A stretch of 64,000 bases of DNA from Neorhizobium vignae (GCF_000732195.1 NZ_JNNU01000017.1:62001-126000), one strand, 5' to 3'. Shown: positions 37,823 to 48,255, counted from the stretch's first letter. Numbers and translations: made by a program. Notes: generated by a model from the sequence alone, not told the origin.

Positions 37823-39609
37823 TGGTCTTCGCCGCCCGGCAGCGACAGCGTGAAGCGCGCCCCGGTTACGGCACCTGTCTTGGCATCGTGCACGTTTTCC
37901 GCTTTTAGCGACCCGCCATGTGCCTCGGCGATCTGCCGGCTGATAGACAGGCCAAGGCCGGAATTCTGGCCGAAACTCTCGCCGTCGGGCCGGTCCGTGT
38001 AGAAGCGTTCGAAGATGCGGTCGATATCCTCGGCCTGGATGCCGGGGCCGTTGTCTTCCACCGTCGCCGTCACGCGATCCTTTATCCGCGACAGCCGGAT
38101 GGTGATGCGGCCGCCCTTTTCGGGCACGAAGGATCGCGCGTTCTCGATGAGGTTGGTGATGATCTGCCCGAGGCGAAGATCATGGCCGTTGACGAGGTAA
38201 GCGAACTTGTTGCCCGCCTTGTTGTCCACGGTGAGGCTGATCTCCACCGGCTTGCGGCCGGTGCGGATCTGCCGGGAAATATCGACCAGATTGCCGAGCA
38301 GGTTTTCCATGTCGACCGGCGCCGAATCAGAGCGGGCAAGCTCGGCATCCAGCCGGGAAGCGTCGGAAATGTCGCTGATCAGCCGGTCGAGGCGGCGCAC
38401 ATCATGGAAGATGATTTCCGTCAGGCGTTGCTTCGACTCCTCGGACTTCGCCAGCGGCAGGGTCTCGACGGCGCTGCGAAGCGAGGTCAGCGGGTTCTTG
38501 AGCTCGTGGCTGACGTCGGCCGCAAAACTCTCGATCGCGTCGATGCGGTCGTAGAGCGCGTTGGTCATCTCGCGAAGCGCGATCGAAAGATTGCCGATTT
38601 CGTCCTGGCGATAGGAGAAGTCCGGGATTTCCTCGCGCTGCTTGGCGCCGCGCCGCACGCGGATTGCGGCTGCCGCCAGCCGCCGCAGCGGATTGGCTAT
38701 GGTCGACGACAGCAGCAGAGACAGGAGGATGTTGACCAGCGTCGCCACGCCGAAAACGCGCATGATCGCCAGCCGTTCCGCATGCACGATCTTGTCGATG
38801 TCGCCGGCCTGGGTCGAAAGAAGAAGAACGCCGAGCACGGCACGGAAACGCTGGACCGGCACGGCGACGGAAACGATCAGCTCGCCGCGGTCGGTGACCC
38901 GCACGAGCGCACCCCGGACGCCGGTCAGCGCATTCATCACCTCCGGATAAATAGAACCGTCACCGCCGGGGGCTTCCTTGTAGACCGGCAGGTTGCCCGG
39001 CTGCAGCAGGCGGTTGATGAGGCCGGCGAACCAGTCGCTCCAGGTCTGCTGTTCGTTTTCCACCGGCGGCAGGTCGAAGCGCAGCACCTGGCCGCGCGAA
39101 TAGAGATGGCGGGAATCGAGCAGCAGGTTCGCATCGGCATCGAAAATCCGGGCGCGGGTGCGGGTCGGCGAAATCAGCCGCCTCAGAACCGGCGCGACGC
39201 GCTCGGGATCGATCGGGAAATCCAGGTCCTCGTCGTTCGGCACCGGCGTGATGCTCTGGCCGGCCTGCAGTTCGAGCAATTTCTGGGGATCGATGGTGAT
39301 CGAGTTGGTGTCGACGGAGGCGGAGGCGGAGATCGCCCCGGCAATGATCTCGCCCTGGGTCAGAAGGCTTTCGACCCGGGCATCGATCAGGCCTTCGCGG
39401 AACTGGTTGAGGTAGAGAATGCCGGCGACCAGCACCACCGTCGCGGCGATATTGAAGAACAGGATACGGCGGGTAAGGCTCGAAAAGACCGCGTGGCCGA
39501 ACACCCGCCGAATGAGCGTGAAGGGACGTGACCAGAACCTCCGCGGCGCGCGGCGTGTCCCAGCCTTCTCCATTCGGGCAATATCGCTGTCGAACGTTTG
39601 ATCTGCCAC
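37819..39609 (-). CDS. chvG: Sensor histidine kinase ChvG (ExoS/BvrS orthologue)
   Basis: A 596-residue membrane kinase. A long N-terminal tail precedes the first membrane span (about 48-68), a ~210-residue periplasmic domain, a second span (about 285-307), HAMP, and HisKA with the phospho-acceptor His368 in VSHELKNPL; the HATPase shows NGPGI-type DNGPGIQ and GLGLSIS. ChvG senses acid and host signals and controls exopolysaccharide, motility and virulence or symbiosis genes in rhizobia, agrobacteria and brucellae. It lies 68 bp after chvI and overlaps hprK. Identity is supported by the pckA-chvI-chvG-hprK order. Confidence 0.94.
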   Translation of the reverse strand: MADQTFDSDIARMEKAGTRRAPRRFWSRPFTLIRRVFGHAVFSSLTRRILFFNIAATVVLVAGILYLNQFREGLIDARVESLLTQGEIIAGAISASASVDTNSITIDPQKLLELQAGQSITPVPNDEDLDFPIDPERVAPVLRRLISPTRTRARIFDADANLLLDSRHLYSRGQVLRFDLPPVENEQQTWSDWFAGLINRLLQPGNLPVYKEAPGGDGSIYPEVMNALTGVRGALVRVTDRGELIVSVAVPVQRFRAVLGVLLLSTQAGDIDKIVHAERLAIMRVFGVATLVNILLSLLLSSTIANPLRRLAAAAIRVRRGAKQREEIPDFSYRQDEIGNLSIALREMTNALYDRIDAIESFAADVSHELKNPLTSLRSAVETLPLAKSEESKQRLTEIIFHDVRRLDRLISDISDASRLDAELARSDSAPVDMENLLGNLVDISRQIRTGRKPVEISLTVDNKAGNKFAYLVNGHDLRLGQIITNLIENARSFVPEKGGRITIRLSRIKDRVTATVEDNGPGIQAEDIDRIFERFYTDRPDGESFGQNSGLGLSISRQIAEAHGGSLKAENVHDAKTGAVTGARFTLSLPGGEDQ

Positions 39610-39677
39610 TGCAGTCCTTCCACCGGGCCAGCTTAGCGCTGGTCCGGCCGTGGCCTCAAGTTAACCTTTCGCAAGGG

Positions 39678-40406
39678 TCAAGCCGCCTCGCGGAATCGAT
39701 AACCCACGCCATAAAGCGTTTCGATCATATCGAAGTCGTTGTCGACCATCTTGAACTTCTTGCGCAGCCGCTTGATATGGCTGTCGATGGTGCGGTCGTC
39801 CACATAGACCTGCTCGTCATAGGCTGCGTCCATCAGCGCATCGCGGCTTTTGACGACGCCGGGCCGCTGGGCCAGGGAATGCAGGATCAGGAACTCGGTC
39901 ACCGTGAGCGTCACCGGCTCGCCTTTCCAGGTGCAGGTATGGCGTTCCTGGTCCATGGCAAGCTGGCCGCGTTCGAGCGTGCGGGCCGCCTGTGCGTCCG
40001 CTGCGGCCTTGGTGCCGGTGCCGCCGGTAGCCTGCGCCTCGCGGGCACCGGCACGGCGCAGGATCGCCTTGACCCGTTCCACCAGCAGACGCTGCGAGAA
40101 CGGCTTGGTGATGAAGTCGTCGGCGCCCATCTTCAGCCCGAACAGTTCGTCGATCTCTTCATCCTTGGAGGTGAGGAAGATCACCGGTAGGTCGGACTTC
40201 TGCCGCAGGCGGCGCAGAAGCTCCATGCCGTCCATGCGCGGCATCTTGATATCGAAGATCGCCAACTGCGGAGGGCGGGCGATCAGCCCGTCGAGCGCGG
40301 AAGCGCCATCCGTATAGGTTTCGACCTTGTATCCTTCTGCCTCGAGTGCAATCGACACCGACGTCAGGATATTGCGGTCGTCGTCTACGAGCGCGATTGT
40401 CTGCAT
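39678..40406 (-). CDS. chvI: Response regulator ChvI
   Basis: A 242-residue OmpR-family regulator, partner of ChvG. The receiver domain has Asp8-Asp9-Asp10 and phospho-acceptor Asp52 in [10 protein letters not shown]; the winged-helix DNA-binding domain occupies about residues 140-240 and ends GVGYRF. The start is taken as ATG 40406 ([12 protein letters not shown]), the form seen in relatives; ATG at 40427 would add seven residues and has a plausible ribosome site. It is divergent from pckA. Confidence 0.95.
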   Translation of the reverse strand: MQTIALVDDDRNILTSVSIALEAEGYKVETYTDGASALDGLIARPPQLAIFDIKMPRMDGMELLRRLRQKSDLPVIFLTSKDEEIDELFGLKMGADDFITKPFSQRLLVERVKAILRRAGAREAQATGGTGTKAAADAQAARTLERGQLAMDQERHTCTWKGEPVTLTVTEFLILHSLAQRPGVVKSRDALMDAAYDEQVYVDDRTIDSHIKRLRKKFKMVDNDFDMIETLYGVGYRFREAA

Positions 40407-40735
40407 GCTCTCCATCTCCGTCATCATCTATGCGCATCTCCTGGAATTCACCCCCAGCCAGGCGGCATCAGCCAACGCGCTTCTTGAGTATAAAGGTGGA
40501 ACAAATTGTGGCAAAGATAAAGGGGCCGCTGAGGATCGTGGGTTTTGGCAATGGGGTTTAAGATAGGGCGGATGCGGATTGAAACAGTTATTAAACCGAT
40601 TTAAAGAGGAATAAAATTTTTTAAATCGATTAAATAATTGATATTATTAAAGAATTTTCGGGCCGCCTCTTGCCCTTTTGGAAATCTGTCATTAATTTCG
40701 CGTCAGTCCCCACGGCAAGCTGAAGGAGTGCGCGC
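40407..40735. promoter_or_regulatory. Divergent chvI/pckA regulatory region with AT-rich dyad
   Basis: 329 bp without a gene. The stretch 40583-40655 is extremely AT-rich for this chromosome and contains an exact inverted repeat, CGATTTAAA (40597-40605) and TTTAAATCG (40620-40628), 14 bp apart, with a further TCGATTAAAT overlap to the right. It must carry both promoters. Which regulator binds is unknown; ChvI itself is an inference. Confidence 0.65.
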
Positions 40736-42349
40736 ATGGAGGAGTTTGGACTTCACAACCCGTCCAAGGGTTTAGCGGCGATCGGTCTCGGCGGTGTATC
40801 GCGTGTTTATTACAATTCGTCCGAGGTTGAACTCTACGAAGAAGCAATCCGCCGCGGTGAAGCCGATCTGACGATCGACGGTGCGCTGCGCGCCGTCACC
40901 GGCCAGCACACCGGTCGTTCCCCCAAGGACAAGTTCATCGTCCGCGACGCCGGCACAGAGAACCGTGTCTGGTGGGGCGCCGACAACAAGCCCATGAAGC
41001 CCGAACACTTCGAAGTCCTGAAAAAGGACATGCTCGTCCATGCGGCCGGCAAGACGCTGTTCGTCCAGGATCTGGTCGGCGGTGCCGATGCCGAATACGC
41101 CCTTCCGACCCGCGTCGTCAGCGAATTCGCCTGGCACGCCCTCTTCATTCGCAATCTGCTGATCCGTCCGGATCGCGCCACGCTCGAAAGTTTCGAAGAG
41201 AAGCTGACGATCATCAACCTGCCGAGCTTCAAGGCGGATCCCGCCCGCCACGGCTGCCGCACGGAGACCGTGATCGCCTGCGATTTCACCAATGGCCTCA
41301 TCTTGGTCGGCGGCACCTCCTATGCCGGCGAAAACAAGAAGTCGGTCTTCTCCGTGCTGAACTACTTCCTGCCGGAAAAAGGTGTCATGCCGATGCACTG
41401 CTCGGCCAATGTCGGCCCGAGCGGCGACACGGCCCTGTTCTTCGGCCTGTCCGGCACCGGCAAGACAACGCTGTCGGCCGACCCGAACCGCACGCTCATC
41501 GGCGACGACGAGCATGGCTGGGGCGAAAACGGCGTCTTCAATTTCGAAGGCGGCTGCTATGCCAAGGCGATCAACCTTTCGGCCGAAGCCGAGCCGGAAA
41601 TCTATGCTGCGACCCGCCGTTTCGGCACCGTGATCGAAAACGTCGTGCTCGACCAGAATCGCGTTCCGGATTTCAACGACGGTTCGCTGACCGAGAACAC
41701 CCGCAGCGCCTATCCGCTGCATTTCATCCCGAATGCATCGAAGACCGGCACGGCACCGCAGCCGAAGTCGATCATCATGCTGACGGCCGATGCTTTCGGC
41801 GTCATGCCGCCGATCGCCAAGCTCACGCCTGAACAGGCGATGTACCACTTCCTCTCCGGCTACACCGCCAAGGTCGCCGGCACGGAAAAGGGCGTCACCG
41901 AGCCGGAAGCGACATTCTCGACCTGCTTCGGCGGGCCGTTCATGCCGCGTCACCCGGCCGAATACGGCAACCTGCTCAAGGAACAGATCGCCCGCCACGG
42001 CGTCGATTGCTGGCTCGTCAACACCGGCTGGACCGGCGGCGCCTATGGCGTCGGCCGCCGTATGCCGATCAAGGCGACCCGCGCCCTCCTCAGCGCCGCG
42101 CTCGATGGCAGCCTCAAGAACGCCGAGTTCCGGACCGACCCGAATTTCGGTTTCGCGGTGCCGGTCGCGGTTGAAGGCGTCGACAATGCGATCCTCGATC
42201 CGCGCTCGACCTGGGCGGACGGCGCCGCGTTCGACGCCTATGCCAAGAAGCTCGTCTCGATGTTCATCCAGAACTTCGGACAATACGAAGACCACGTCGA
42301 CAGCAAGGTCAGAAGCGCCGCTCCGGTCATGCTCGCCGCCGCCGAGTAA
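40736..42349 (+). CDS. pckA: Phosphoenolpyruvate carboxykinase (ATP)
   Basis: A 537-residue enzyme forming PEP from oxaloacetate with ATP, the entry to gluconeogenesis on C4 acids. Kinase loop [11 protein letters not shown] is at residues 237-247, followed by DDEHGW and the NFEGGCYAK stretch; [10 protein letters not shown] lies in the N-terminal part. Full length. It is divergent from chvI-chvG, a conserved neighbour in Rhizobiales. A parS-like site and a strong terminator follow. Confidence 0.97.
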   Translation: MEEFGLHNPSKGLAAIGLGGVSRVYYNSSEVELYEEAIRRGEADLTIDGALRAVTGQHTGRSPKDKFIVRDAGTENRVWWGADNKPMKPEHFEVLKKDMLVHAAGKTLFVQDLVGGADAEYALPTRVVSEFAWHALFIRNLLIRPDRATLESFEEKLTIINLPSFKADPARHGCRTETVIACDFTNGLILVGGTSYAGENKKSVFSVLNYFLPEKGVMPMHCSANVGPSGDTALFFGLSGTGKTTLSADPNRTLIGDDEHGWGENGVFNFEGGCYAKAINLSAEAEPEIYAATRRFGTVIENVVLDQNRVPDFNDGSLTENTRSAYPLHFIPNASKTGTAPQPKSIIMLTADAFGVMPPIAKLTPEQAMYHFLSGYTAKVAGTEKGVTEPEATFSTCFGGPFMPRHPAEYGNLLKEQIARHGVDCWLVNTGWTGGAYGVGRRMPIKATRALLSAALDGSLKNAEFRTDPNFGFAVPVAVEGVDNAILDPRSTWADGAAFDAYAKKLVSMFIQNFGQYEDHVDSKVRSAAPVMLAAAE

Positions 42350-42357
42350 TCTTTGAA

Positions 42358-42373
42358 GGATTCACGTGAAACC
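42358..42373 (+). promoter_or_regulatory. parS-like site D (13/16)
   Basis: GGATTCACGTGAAACC, eight bases after the pckA stop; its right end overlaps the pckA terminator stem. It carries the exact shared 14-mer GATTCACGTGAAAC. Confidence 0.65.
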
Positions 42374-42415
42374 GCCGGCCCGGGATAACACCCTGGGCCG
42401 GCGGTTTTCTTTTTG
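42370..42415 (+). terminator. Terminator after pckA
   Basis: AACCGCCGGCCC (42370-42381) pairs exactly with GGGCCGGCGGTT (42395-42406), followed by a T-rich TTCTTTTT tract. Confidence 0.92.
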
Positions 42416-42514
42416 CCGGCTTTGTGGGAAAGATGCGGGCCTGCCGCATGTCGCCCGAACGTGGGTGCCGGTTCCGGATCACGGCATGCGCCCAAGAACA
42501 AAGACCAGAGACTC

Positions 42515-42948
42515 ATGGCCAGCAATCCCCTTGTCATCAACAACCGCATCACCATCGCCGGTGGGAGCTGACGGAACAGTTCGTGCTGGCGGGCGGGCCG
42601 GGTGGCCAGAACGTCAACAAGGTTTCGACGGCCGTCCAGCTTTTCTACGACATCGTCAACACGCCGTCCCTGCCGGAGCGCGTGAAGGAAAACGCCATCA
42701 AGCTCGCCGGAAAACGGGTGTCGAAGGATGGCGTGCTGATGATAGAGGCAAACCGGTTCCGCAGCCAGGAGCGCAACCGGGAAGACGCCCGCGAACGGCT
42801 GAAGGAACTGATTCTCAAGGCCGCCGAACCGCCGCCGCCGCCGCGCAAGAAGACCAAACCCACCAAGGGTTCGGTGGAACGCCGGCTGAAGGAAAAATCC
42901 GGCCGGTCGGACGTCAAGAAGATGCGCGGCAGGCCAAGCGGCGACTGA
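42515..42948 (+). pseudogene. arfB: Peptidyl-tRNA hydrolase ArfB (YaeJ), frameshifted
   Basis: ArfB is a release-factor-like hydrolase that rescues stalled ribosomes. From ATG 42515 the frame reads MASNPLVINNRITIAGGS then TGA at 42569-42571. The family sequence IAGWELTEQFVLAGGPGGQ continues in the next frame: adding one T at 42562 (GGT-TGG-GAG) restores it. The rest is intact: catalytic GGPGGQNVNKVST, and the basic tail PRKKTKPTKGSVERR needed for ribosome binding. So the gene carries a single-base deletion near codon 16, either real or a sequencing error. No good start exists in the downstream frame. Confidence 0.85.
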
Positions 42949-42962
42949 CAGCGGAGATAGAT

Positions 42963-43574
42963 TTGGCGACGCTTGCGAACGGCATCAGGCACCTTCCTGA
43001 CTATCTGGATCGACCGGCGCAGGAGCATCTGGTCGAAGTGATCCGCAATGTGGTGGCCGAGGCCCCGCTCTACACGCCGGAAATGCCCGGTACCGGCAAA
43101 CCCATGTCGGTGCGCATGACCAATTGCGGCCCGCTCGGCTGGGTGACGGACAAGGACCAGGGGTATCGCTACCAGTCCTTTCACCCGGTCACGAAAAAGC
43201 CCTGGCCTGCGATGCCACGGGAACTGCTCGATCTCTGGGAAAAGCTTGGCGATTATCCCAGGCCGCCGGAAGCCTGCCTCATCAACTTCTATTCCGACGA
43301 CGCCAAGATGGGCCTGCATCAGGACAAGGACGAGAACAACCTGGCCGCCCCGGTTCTCTCCGTCTCGCTCGGCAATAGCTGTCTGTTCCGGGTCGGCGGC
43401 CTGAACCGCAAGGATCCGACCGGCTCTTTCCGGCTGGCGAGCGGCGATGTGGTCGTGTTGGGCGGGGAGGGCCGCCTCGCGTTCCACGGCGTCGATCGCA
43501 TTTATCCGGGCACGTCGACGCTGCTGAAGAACGGCGGACGCATCAACCTGACGCTTCGCCGCGTGAATAGCTGA
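42963..43574 (+). CDS. alkB: AlkB family DNA repair dioxygenase
   Basis: A 203-residue Fe(II)/2-oxoglutarate dioxygenase that reverses 1-methyladenine and 3-methylcytosine lesions by oxidative demethylation. Iron ligands are His119 and Asp121 in GLHQDKDE and His175 in AFHGVDR; the 2-oxoglutarate arginine lies in RINLTLRRV at the C-terminus. The start is TTG at 42963, preceded by GGAG at six bases; no ATG gives a sensible length. It lies 14 bp after arfB and may be translated from the same mRNA. Confidence 0.92.
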   Translation: MATLANGIRHLPDYLDRPAQEHLVEVIRNVVAEAPLYTPEMPGTGKPMSVRMTNCGPLGWVTDKDQGYRYQSFHPVTKKPWPAMPRELLDLWEKLGDYPRPPEACLINFYSDDAKMGLHQDKDENNLAAPVLSVSLGNSCLFRVGGLNRKDPTGSFRLASGDVVVLGGEGRLAFHGVDRIYPGTSTLLKNGGRINLTLRRVNS

Positions 43575-43605
43575 CGATTTAATTCAATAGCCGGCGATCG
43601 ATCGT

Positions 43606-44601
43606 CTACAATTTGCGCAGTTCGACCGTTTCCACCAGGTGGTTGCGGCCCTTGCGCAGGATCAGGTCCGCCCGCGGCCGGGTCGGCACGATGTTCTGCC
43701 GCAGGTTCTTGAGATTGATATTTTCCCACAGCCCCTCGGCGACGGCACGGGCCGCATCCGCATCGATCGCGGCATACTTCTTGAAGAACGAGGTCGGATC
43801 GCGGAAGGCGGTCTGGCGCAGCTTCATGAAGCGCTGGACGTACCAGTTGTGGATCTGCTCTTCGTCGGCATCGATATAGATCGAGAAGTCGAAGAAGTCC
43901 GAGACAATCGGCACGATCTTGCCGTCCGCCGGCAAAGCCCGGGACTGGAGGACGTTGATGCCCTCGAAGATCAGGATGTCCGGCCGGTCGACCAGCGTGT
44001 ATTCGTCGGGCAGGACGTCATAGGTGAGATGCGAGTAACGCGGCGCCTTGACGTTCGGTTCGCCGGCCTTGATCGCCGACAGGAACCTCAGGATGGTGCC
44101 GATGTCGTAGCTTTCCGGAAAACCCTTTCGCTCCATCAGGTTCTCGCGGCTCAGCACCGCATTGGGGTAGAGAAAGCCGTCGGTGGTGATCAGATCCACC
44201 TTCGGGCTCGACGGCCAGCGGGCAAGCAGTTCCTTCAGGATACGTGCGGTAGTCGATTTGCCGACCGCGACAGATCCGGCAATGCCGATGATGAAGGGCG
44301 TCTTGGTGATGTCGGAAAGGCTCAGGAAGCGGTTGCGCTGCTGGAAGAGGCGTTGCGTCGCCTCCACATGCGTCGACAGAAGGCGCGACAGCGACAGATA
44401 GATGCGCCGGACTTCGTCGAGATCGATCGGGTCGTCCAGCGAGCGCAGCCTCTGCACCTCGTCGGCGGTGAGCGTCAGCGGTGTGTCCGCCCGGAATTTC
44501 GCCCATTCCTCCGCGGTGAAGCGGTGATAGGGCGAGTAATATTCCGTGTTCGGGCCGGTTTCAGGGTCAGGCGTCTCGGCGGGCTGGGAAGCAATGCTCA
44601 T
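43606..44601 (-). CDS. coaA: Pantothenate kinase, type I
   Basis: A 331-residue P-loop kinase that phosphorylates pantothenate, the first and regulated step of CoA synthesis. The ATP loop [12 protein letters not shown] lies at about residues 104-115, with the [11 protein letters not shown] and YDVLPDEY stretches typical of CoaA. About 15 residues longer than the E. coli enzyme, mostly at the N-terminus. Its start overlaps hisE by four bases, ending the leftward his operon; coaA after hisE is usual in rhizobia. Confidence 0.95.
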   Translation of the reverse strand: MSIASQPAETPDPETGPNTEYYSPYHRFTAEEWAKFRADTPLTLTADEVQRLRSLDDPIDLDEVRRIYLSLSRLLSTHVEATQRLFQQRNRFLSLSDITKTPFIIGIAGSVAVGKSTTARILKELLARWPSSPKVDLITTDGFLYPNAVLSRENLMERKGFPESYDIGTILRFLSAIKAGEPNVKAPRYSHLTYDVLPDEYTLVDRPDILIFEGINVLQSRALPADGKIVPIVSDFFDFSIYIDADEEQIHNWYVQRFMKLRQTAFRDPTSFFKKYAAIDADAARAVAEGLWENINLKNLRQNIVPTRPRADLILRKGRNHLVETVELRKL

Positions 44602-44921
44602 GATGTCGGCCGGCTTGCCTTTTCTTGAAGGCCGGACTGGCCGGTCCTTCTCTGGAGTTCGTCGAGCACATCCTGCAACGGTACCGCTGCAATATTCAAG
44701 ACGACTAAAAGATGATAGAGGAGGTCCGCACTCTCAGCGGTCAGATTCTTGCGGTCCTGCTGAATGGCAGCGATGACCGTTTCGACCGCTTCCTCGCCGA
44801 GCTTCTTTGCGGCCTTCTCCTGGCCGGCGGCGAAAAGCTTTGCCGTCCAGGATTCCTCCGGTGAAGCCTTGGCCCGCTCGGCGACGATCCGCTCAAGGTC
44901 GATCAGGGAAAATTCACTCAT
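44598..44921 (-). CDS. hisE: Phosphoribosyl-ATP pyrophosphatase
   Basis: A 107-residue MazG-like enzyme hydrolysing phosphoribosyl-ATP to phosphoribosyl-AMP, the second step of histidine synthesis. The metal-binding acids lie in [13 protein letters not shown] and [11 protein letters not shown]. It is separate from HisI here, unlike the fused enterobacterial HisIE. It lies 18 bp after hisF and overlaps coaA. Confidence 0.95.
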   Translation of the reverse strand: MSEFSLIDLERIVAERAKASPEESWTAKLFAAGQEKAAKKLGEEAVETVIAAIQQDRKNLTAESADLLYHLLVVLNIAAVPLQDVLDELQRRTGQSGLQEKASRPTS

Positions 44922-44939
44922 AACATTCTTCCCGATGGC

Positions 44940-45716
44940 TCAATCGAGCCGCATGGCAATCCCGTGATCTGCCATATAATGCTTCGCCTGGCCGACCGTA
45001 TAGGTCCCGAAGTGGAAAATCGACGCGGCGAGAACCGCGGTCGCATGGCCCTGTTTGATGCCGGCGACCATGTCGTCCAGATTTCCGACCCCGCCCGACG
45101 CGATGACCGGGGCGCGGACGCTGTCGGCAATCATGCGCGTCAGATCCAGATCGTAGCCGCTCTTTGTGCCGTCCCGGTCCATGGAGGTGACGAGCAGTTC
45201 GCCGGCGCCCCGCTCGACCATGCCGATTGCAAATTCCAACGCGTTGATGCCGGTCGGGTTGCGGCCGCCATGGGTGAATATCTCCCAGCGGTCCGCCTCG
45301 CCGACGCCTGACACCTTCTTGGCGTCGATCGATACGACGATGCACTGGTTGCCGAACTTGTCGGCGGCCTCCGCCACGAAATCCGGGTTGGCGACCGCCG
45401 CCGAGTTGATCGCGACCTTGTCGGCACCGGCCAGCAGCAGCTTGCGGATGTCCGCCACGGCACGCACGCCGCCGCCAACGGTGAGCGGCATGAAGCAATG
45501 CTCGGCCGTACGGGCGACGACGTCGAAGATCGTATCGCGATTGTCGGAGGAGGCGGTGATGTCGAGGAAGCAGAGCTCGTCGGCACCGGCGGCGTCATAG
45601 GCCTTGGCGGCCTCGACCGGATCGCCGGCATCGATGAGGTCGAGAAAGTTGACGCCCTTGACGACGCGGCCGTCCTTCACGTCCAGGCAGGGGATGACAC
45701 GGGCTTTGAGGGTCAT
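44940..45716 (-). CDS. hisF: Imidazole glycerol phosphate synthase, cyclase subunit
   Basis: A 258-residue TIM barrel that, with ammonia from HisH, forms imidazole glycerol phosphate and AICAR. The catalytic Asp11 is in [15 protein letters not shown], the second in [13 protein letters not shown] (near residue 131), and the C-terminal phosphate site is VIASGGVG. Its start overlaps the hisA stop by four bases. Confidence 0.97.
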   Translation of the reverse strand: MTLKARVIPCLDVKDGRVVKGVNFLDLIDAGDPVEAAKAYDAAGADELCFLDITASSDNRDTIFDVVARTAEHCFMPLTVGGGVRAVADIRKLLLAGADKVAINSAAVANPDFVAEAADKFGNQCIVVSIDAKKVSGVGEADRWEIFTHGGRNPTGINALEFAIGMVERGAGELLVTSMDRDGTKSGYDLDLTRMIADSVRAPVIASGGVGNLDDMVAGIKQGHATAVLAASIFHFGTYTVGQAKHYMADHGIAMRLD

Positions 45717-46456
45717 GCGGCACGTCCTTCTCTGGAGCGGATCAGGTCCAGCGCTTGCCTGGGATCGATGCGGCCGTCATAAAGCGCGCGGCCGGAAATC
45801 GCGCCTTCGAGTCGGGCCGCATCCGGCTCCAGCATGCGGCTGATATCGTCGAGCGAGGCAAGCCCGCCGGACGCTATGACCGGGATGGAGACGGCATTGG
45901 CGAGTTCCAGCGTCGACGCCCAGTTGATGCCGGCGAGAATACCGTCGCGGTCGATGTCGGTATAGATGATCGCCGAAACGCCGGCGCCCTCGAATTTCTT
46001 CGCCAGCTCGATGACGCCGAGCTCCGACGCTTCCGCCCAGCCTTCGACGGCGACCTTGCCGCCCTTGGCGTCGATGCCGACCGCGACCTTGCCGGGAAAC
46101 AGTTTGCAGGCCTCGATGACCAGCGCCGGATCGCGCACCGCGACCGTCCCGAGAATGACGCGGGTCAGCCCCCGCGCTAGCCAGTTTTCGATATGGTCGA
46201 GCGTGCGGATGCCGCCGCCGAGCTGAACCGGGTTTTTTGTGGCCTTCAGGATCGCATCGACGGCCGCACCGTTGACGCTTTCACCCGCGAAGGCGCCGTT
46301 CAGGTCGACCACGTGCAGCCACTCGAAACCCTGGTCCTCGAAGGCCTTGGCCTGGGCTGCCGGGTCGGGATTGTAGACGGTGGCCTGGTCCATGTCGCCG
46401 AGCTTGAGGCGCACGCACTGACCGTCCTTCAGGTCGATTGCAGGAAAGAGGATCAT
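45713..46456 (-). CDS. hisA: ProFAR isomerase (HisA)
   Basis: A 247-residue TIM barrel catalysing the Amadori isomerisation of ProFAR to PRFAR. Catalytic Asp8 in [14 protein letters not shown] and the partner Asp in [10 protein letters not shown] (near residue 170 region) are visible, and [12 protein letters not shown] is the C-terminal phosphate site. It lies between hisH and hisF in the usual order. Confidence 0.96.
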   Translation of the reverse strand: MILFPAIDLKDGQCVRLKLGDMDQATVYNPDPAAQAKAFEDQGFEWLHVVDLNGAFAGESVNGAAVDAILKATKNPVQLGGGIRTLDHIENWLARGLTRVILGTVAVRDPALVIEACKLFPGKVAVGIDAKGGKVAVEGWAEASELGVIELAKKFEGAGVSAIIYTDIDRDGILAGINWASTLELANAVSIPVIASGGLASLDDISRMLEPDAARLEGAISGRALYDGRIDPRQALDLIRSREGRAA

Positions 46457-46485
46457 GTCTTTGGTCCTTGGTGGTTCGCGCGAGC

Positions 46486-47136
46486 TCAGGGCTTCCAGCG
46501 CAGGAAATTGGAGATGAGGGCAAGACCCAATGCTTGGCTTTTCTCAGGATGAAACTGGGAGCCCGCCACGTTGTCGCGGCCGACGAACGCCGTCATCGAC
46601 CCGCCGTATTCGGTGGTCGCGATCACGTCGCTGCGGTGCTTTGCCGCCAGATGGTAGGAATGCACGAAATAGGCGTGCAAGCCGTCCGACCCAGTCGGAA
46701 TTCCGTCCAACAGCGGATGCGGGTGATGAATATCGAGCGTGTTCCAGCCGATCTGCGGGATCTTGAGATGGGGATCGCTTGGGCTCATCTCGACGACATC
46801 GCCCTCGATCCAGCCGAATCCCGGCGTGATGGTCTTTTCGAGCCCGCGCGACGACATCAGCTGCATGCCGACGCAGATGCCGAGGAAGGGACGGCCCTTG
46901 TGCTCGACCACGTCGAGGATCGCCTCGCGCATGCCCGGCACGGCATCGAGGCCGGCGCGGCAATCCGCATAGGCGCCGACGCCCGGCAGCACGATACGGT
47001 CGGCGGTGGCGACCGCTTCCGCCTTGTCGGTCAAGTCGATCACGGCGTTGATGCCGGCTTCTCGGGCGGCCCGTTCAAAGGCCTTGGTCGCGGAACGCAG
47101 ATTGCCGGACCCGTAGTCGATGATTGCGACGCGCAT
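46486..47136 (-). CDS. hisH: Imidazole glycerol phosphate synthase, glutaminase subunit
   Basis: A 216-residue class I glutamine amidotransferase supplying ammonia to HisF. The nucleophile Cys88 lies in LGICVGMQL and the His-Glu pair in SQFHPEKSQ near the C-terminus. ATG at 47136 shares its first base region with the DUF2628 stop. The frame continues upstream through the DUF2628 gene but without a start for HisH there. Confidence 0.96.
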   Translation of the reverse strand: MRVAIIDYGSGNLRSATKAFERAAREAGINAVIDLTDKAEAVATADRIVLPGVGAYADCRAGLDAVPGMREAILDVVEHKGRPFLGICVGMQLMSSRGLEKTITPGFGWIEGDVVEMSPSDPHLKIPQIGWNTLDIHHPHPLLDGIPTGSDGLHAYFVHSYHLAAKHRSDVIATTEYGGSMTAFVGRDNVAGSQFHPEKSQALGLALISNFLRWKP

Positions 47137-47627
47137 CAGCGTCCTCCATGTTCGAAAAGGCCCATGTGAGGGGCCTGCCATCCGGCGGCGGGCGCCTTTG
47201 CCTGTTTTGCCCACTCGGCCGAGACCGGCATTGGTTGGTGTTCCGGCTGCGGCAGGCCGGAGAAATAGATCTCCTCGGCCGTGTGCAGATCGGGAGCGGA
47301 GATCACCGTTTCCAGTGTCCAGCCGCGGCGGATCAGCGCTTCGGAGCGATAATGTCGGCCCTCGAGCGCGATGAGGAGGCTGATGGCGACGCCAAACAGC
47401 AGCCCGGCGGTCCAGAAGCCCGGAACCTGCATCAGGATGCCGCTGCCGATCTGGGCGAGCAGAATGACGATGCCGGCGATCCACAGCCCATGCCAGAACA
47501 GCCAGATCCACGGAAACAACAGCGCAAGCCAGGAAAACCCATCCCGCAGGACGAGGGTCGACTGGTGATCCCTGTCGGATCCGCTTCGCGGATCGGTGGG
47601 CGGTGTCAGAACGAGGTAGCTTCTCAA
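47136..47627 (-). CDS. DUF2628 membrane protein in the his operon
   Basis: A 163-residue protein of unknown function. After SYLVLTPP at the N-terminus come hydrophobic segments at about residues 30-50 ([18 protein letters not shown]), 52-65 and 72-92, then a polar tail rich in Pro and Ala. The start is taken as TTG at 47627 because GGAG stands at good spacing and yields [10 protein letters not shown], matching relatives. It sits between hisB and hisH in rhizobia without a known link to histidine synthesis. Confidence 0.78.
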   Translation of the reverse strand: MRSYLVLTPPTDPRSGSDRDHQSTLVLRDGFSWLALLFPWIWLFWHGLWIAGIVILLAQIGSGILMQVPGFWTAGLLFGVAISLLIALEGRHYRSEALIRRGWTLETVISAPDLHTAEEIYFSGLPQPEHQPMPVSAEWAKQAKAPAAGWQAPHMGLFEHGGR

Positions 47628-47646
47628 GGATCGTCTCCTAAAGCGG

Positions 47647-48255
47647 TCAGACCAGCATTCCCTTCGTGGAGGGAACGCGATTGGCCTGCCGCGGGTCGAT
47701 TTCAATGGCAGCGCGAAGTGTTCGCGCCACGGCTTTGAAGCAGGTCTCGGCGATATGATGGTTGTTGGCGCCGTAATGGTTCAGCACATGCAGCGTGATG
47801 CCGGCGTTCTGGGCCAGCGCCTGGAAAAATTCCCGCACCAGTTCCGTATCGAACGTGCCGATCTTCGGCGCGCTGAACGCGACATTCCAGACCAGGAACG
47901 GCCGGCCGGACACGTCGATAGCCGCCTTGGTCATCGTTTCGTCCATGGCAAGATCGAGCGAGGCATAGCGGGTGATGCCGCGGCGGTCGCCGAGCGCCCT
48001 GGAGATCGCCTGGCCGATCGCGATGCCGGTATCTTCCACCGTGTGGTGGTCGTCGATATGCAGGTCGCCCTGAACCTCGATATCCATGTCGATCAGCGAA
48101 TGTCGCGAGAGCTGGTCCAGCATATGGTCGAAGAAGCCGACGCCCGTCGAAATCTTGGCCGCGCCCGTGCCGTCGAGTTTGACGGAAACGGAAACGGAGG
48201 TTTCGTTGGTTTTGCGGACGATGTTGCCCACGCGTGCGGTTGTGGTCTCACCCAT
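47647..48255 (-). CDS. hisB: Imidazoleglycerol-phosphate dehydratase
   Basis: A 202-residue Mn-dependent dehydratase forming imidazole acetol phosphate. The metal-binding histidine clusters are [21 protein letters not shown] near residue 68, and NHHIAE with AETCFKA in the second half repeat. It is monofunctional, lacking the phosphatase domain of enteric HisB. I prefer ATG 48255 (GGAG nine bases upstream); ATG 48270 would add five residues. First gene of the leftward his operon, divergent from hslV. Confidence 0.96.
   Translation of the reverse strand: MGETTTARVGNIVRKTNETSVSVSVKLDGTGAAKISTGVGFFDHMLDQLSRHSLIDMDIEVQGDLHIDDHHTVEDTGIAIGQAISRALGDRRGITRYASLDLAMDETMTKAAIDVSGRPFLVWNVAFSAPKIGTFDTELVREFFQALAQNAGITLHVLNHYGANNHHIAETCFKAVARTLRAAIEIDPRQANRVPSTKGMLV

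Noticed and set aside
39322-39334. Short GGAGGCGGAGGCGGA tandem in chvG as a regulatory repeat
   Set aside because: A coding low-complexity stretch (Ala-Ser-Ala-Ser) within the gene.
37918-39531. Long open frame opposite chvG (537 codons)
   Set aside because: Shadow of chvG; no domain and improbable composition. The same applies to 24724-26469, 28298-29860 and 34974-36668.
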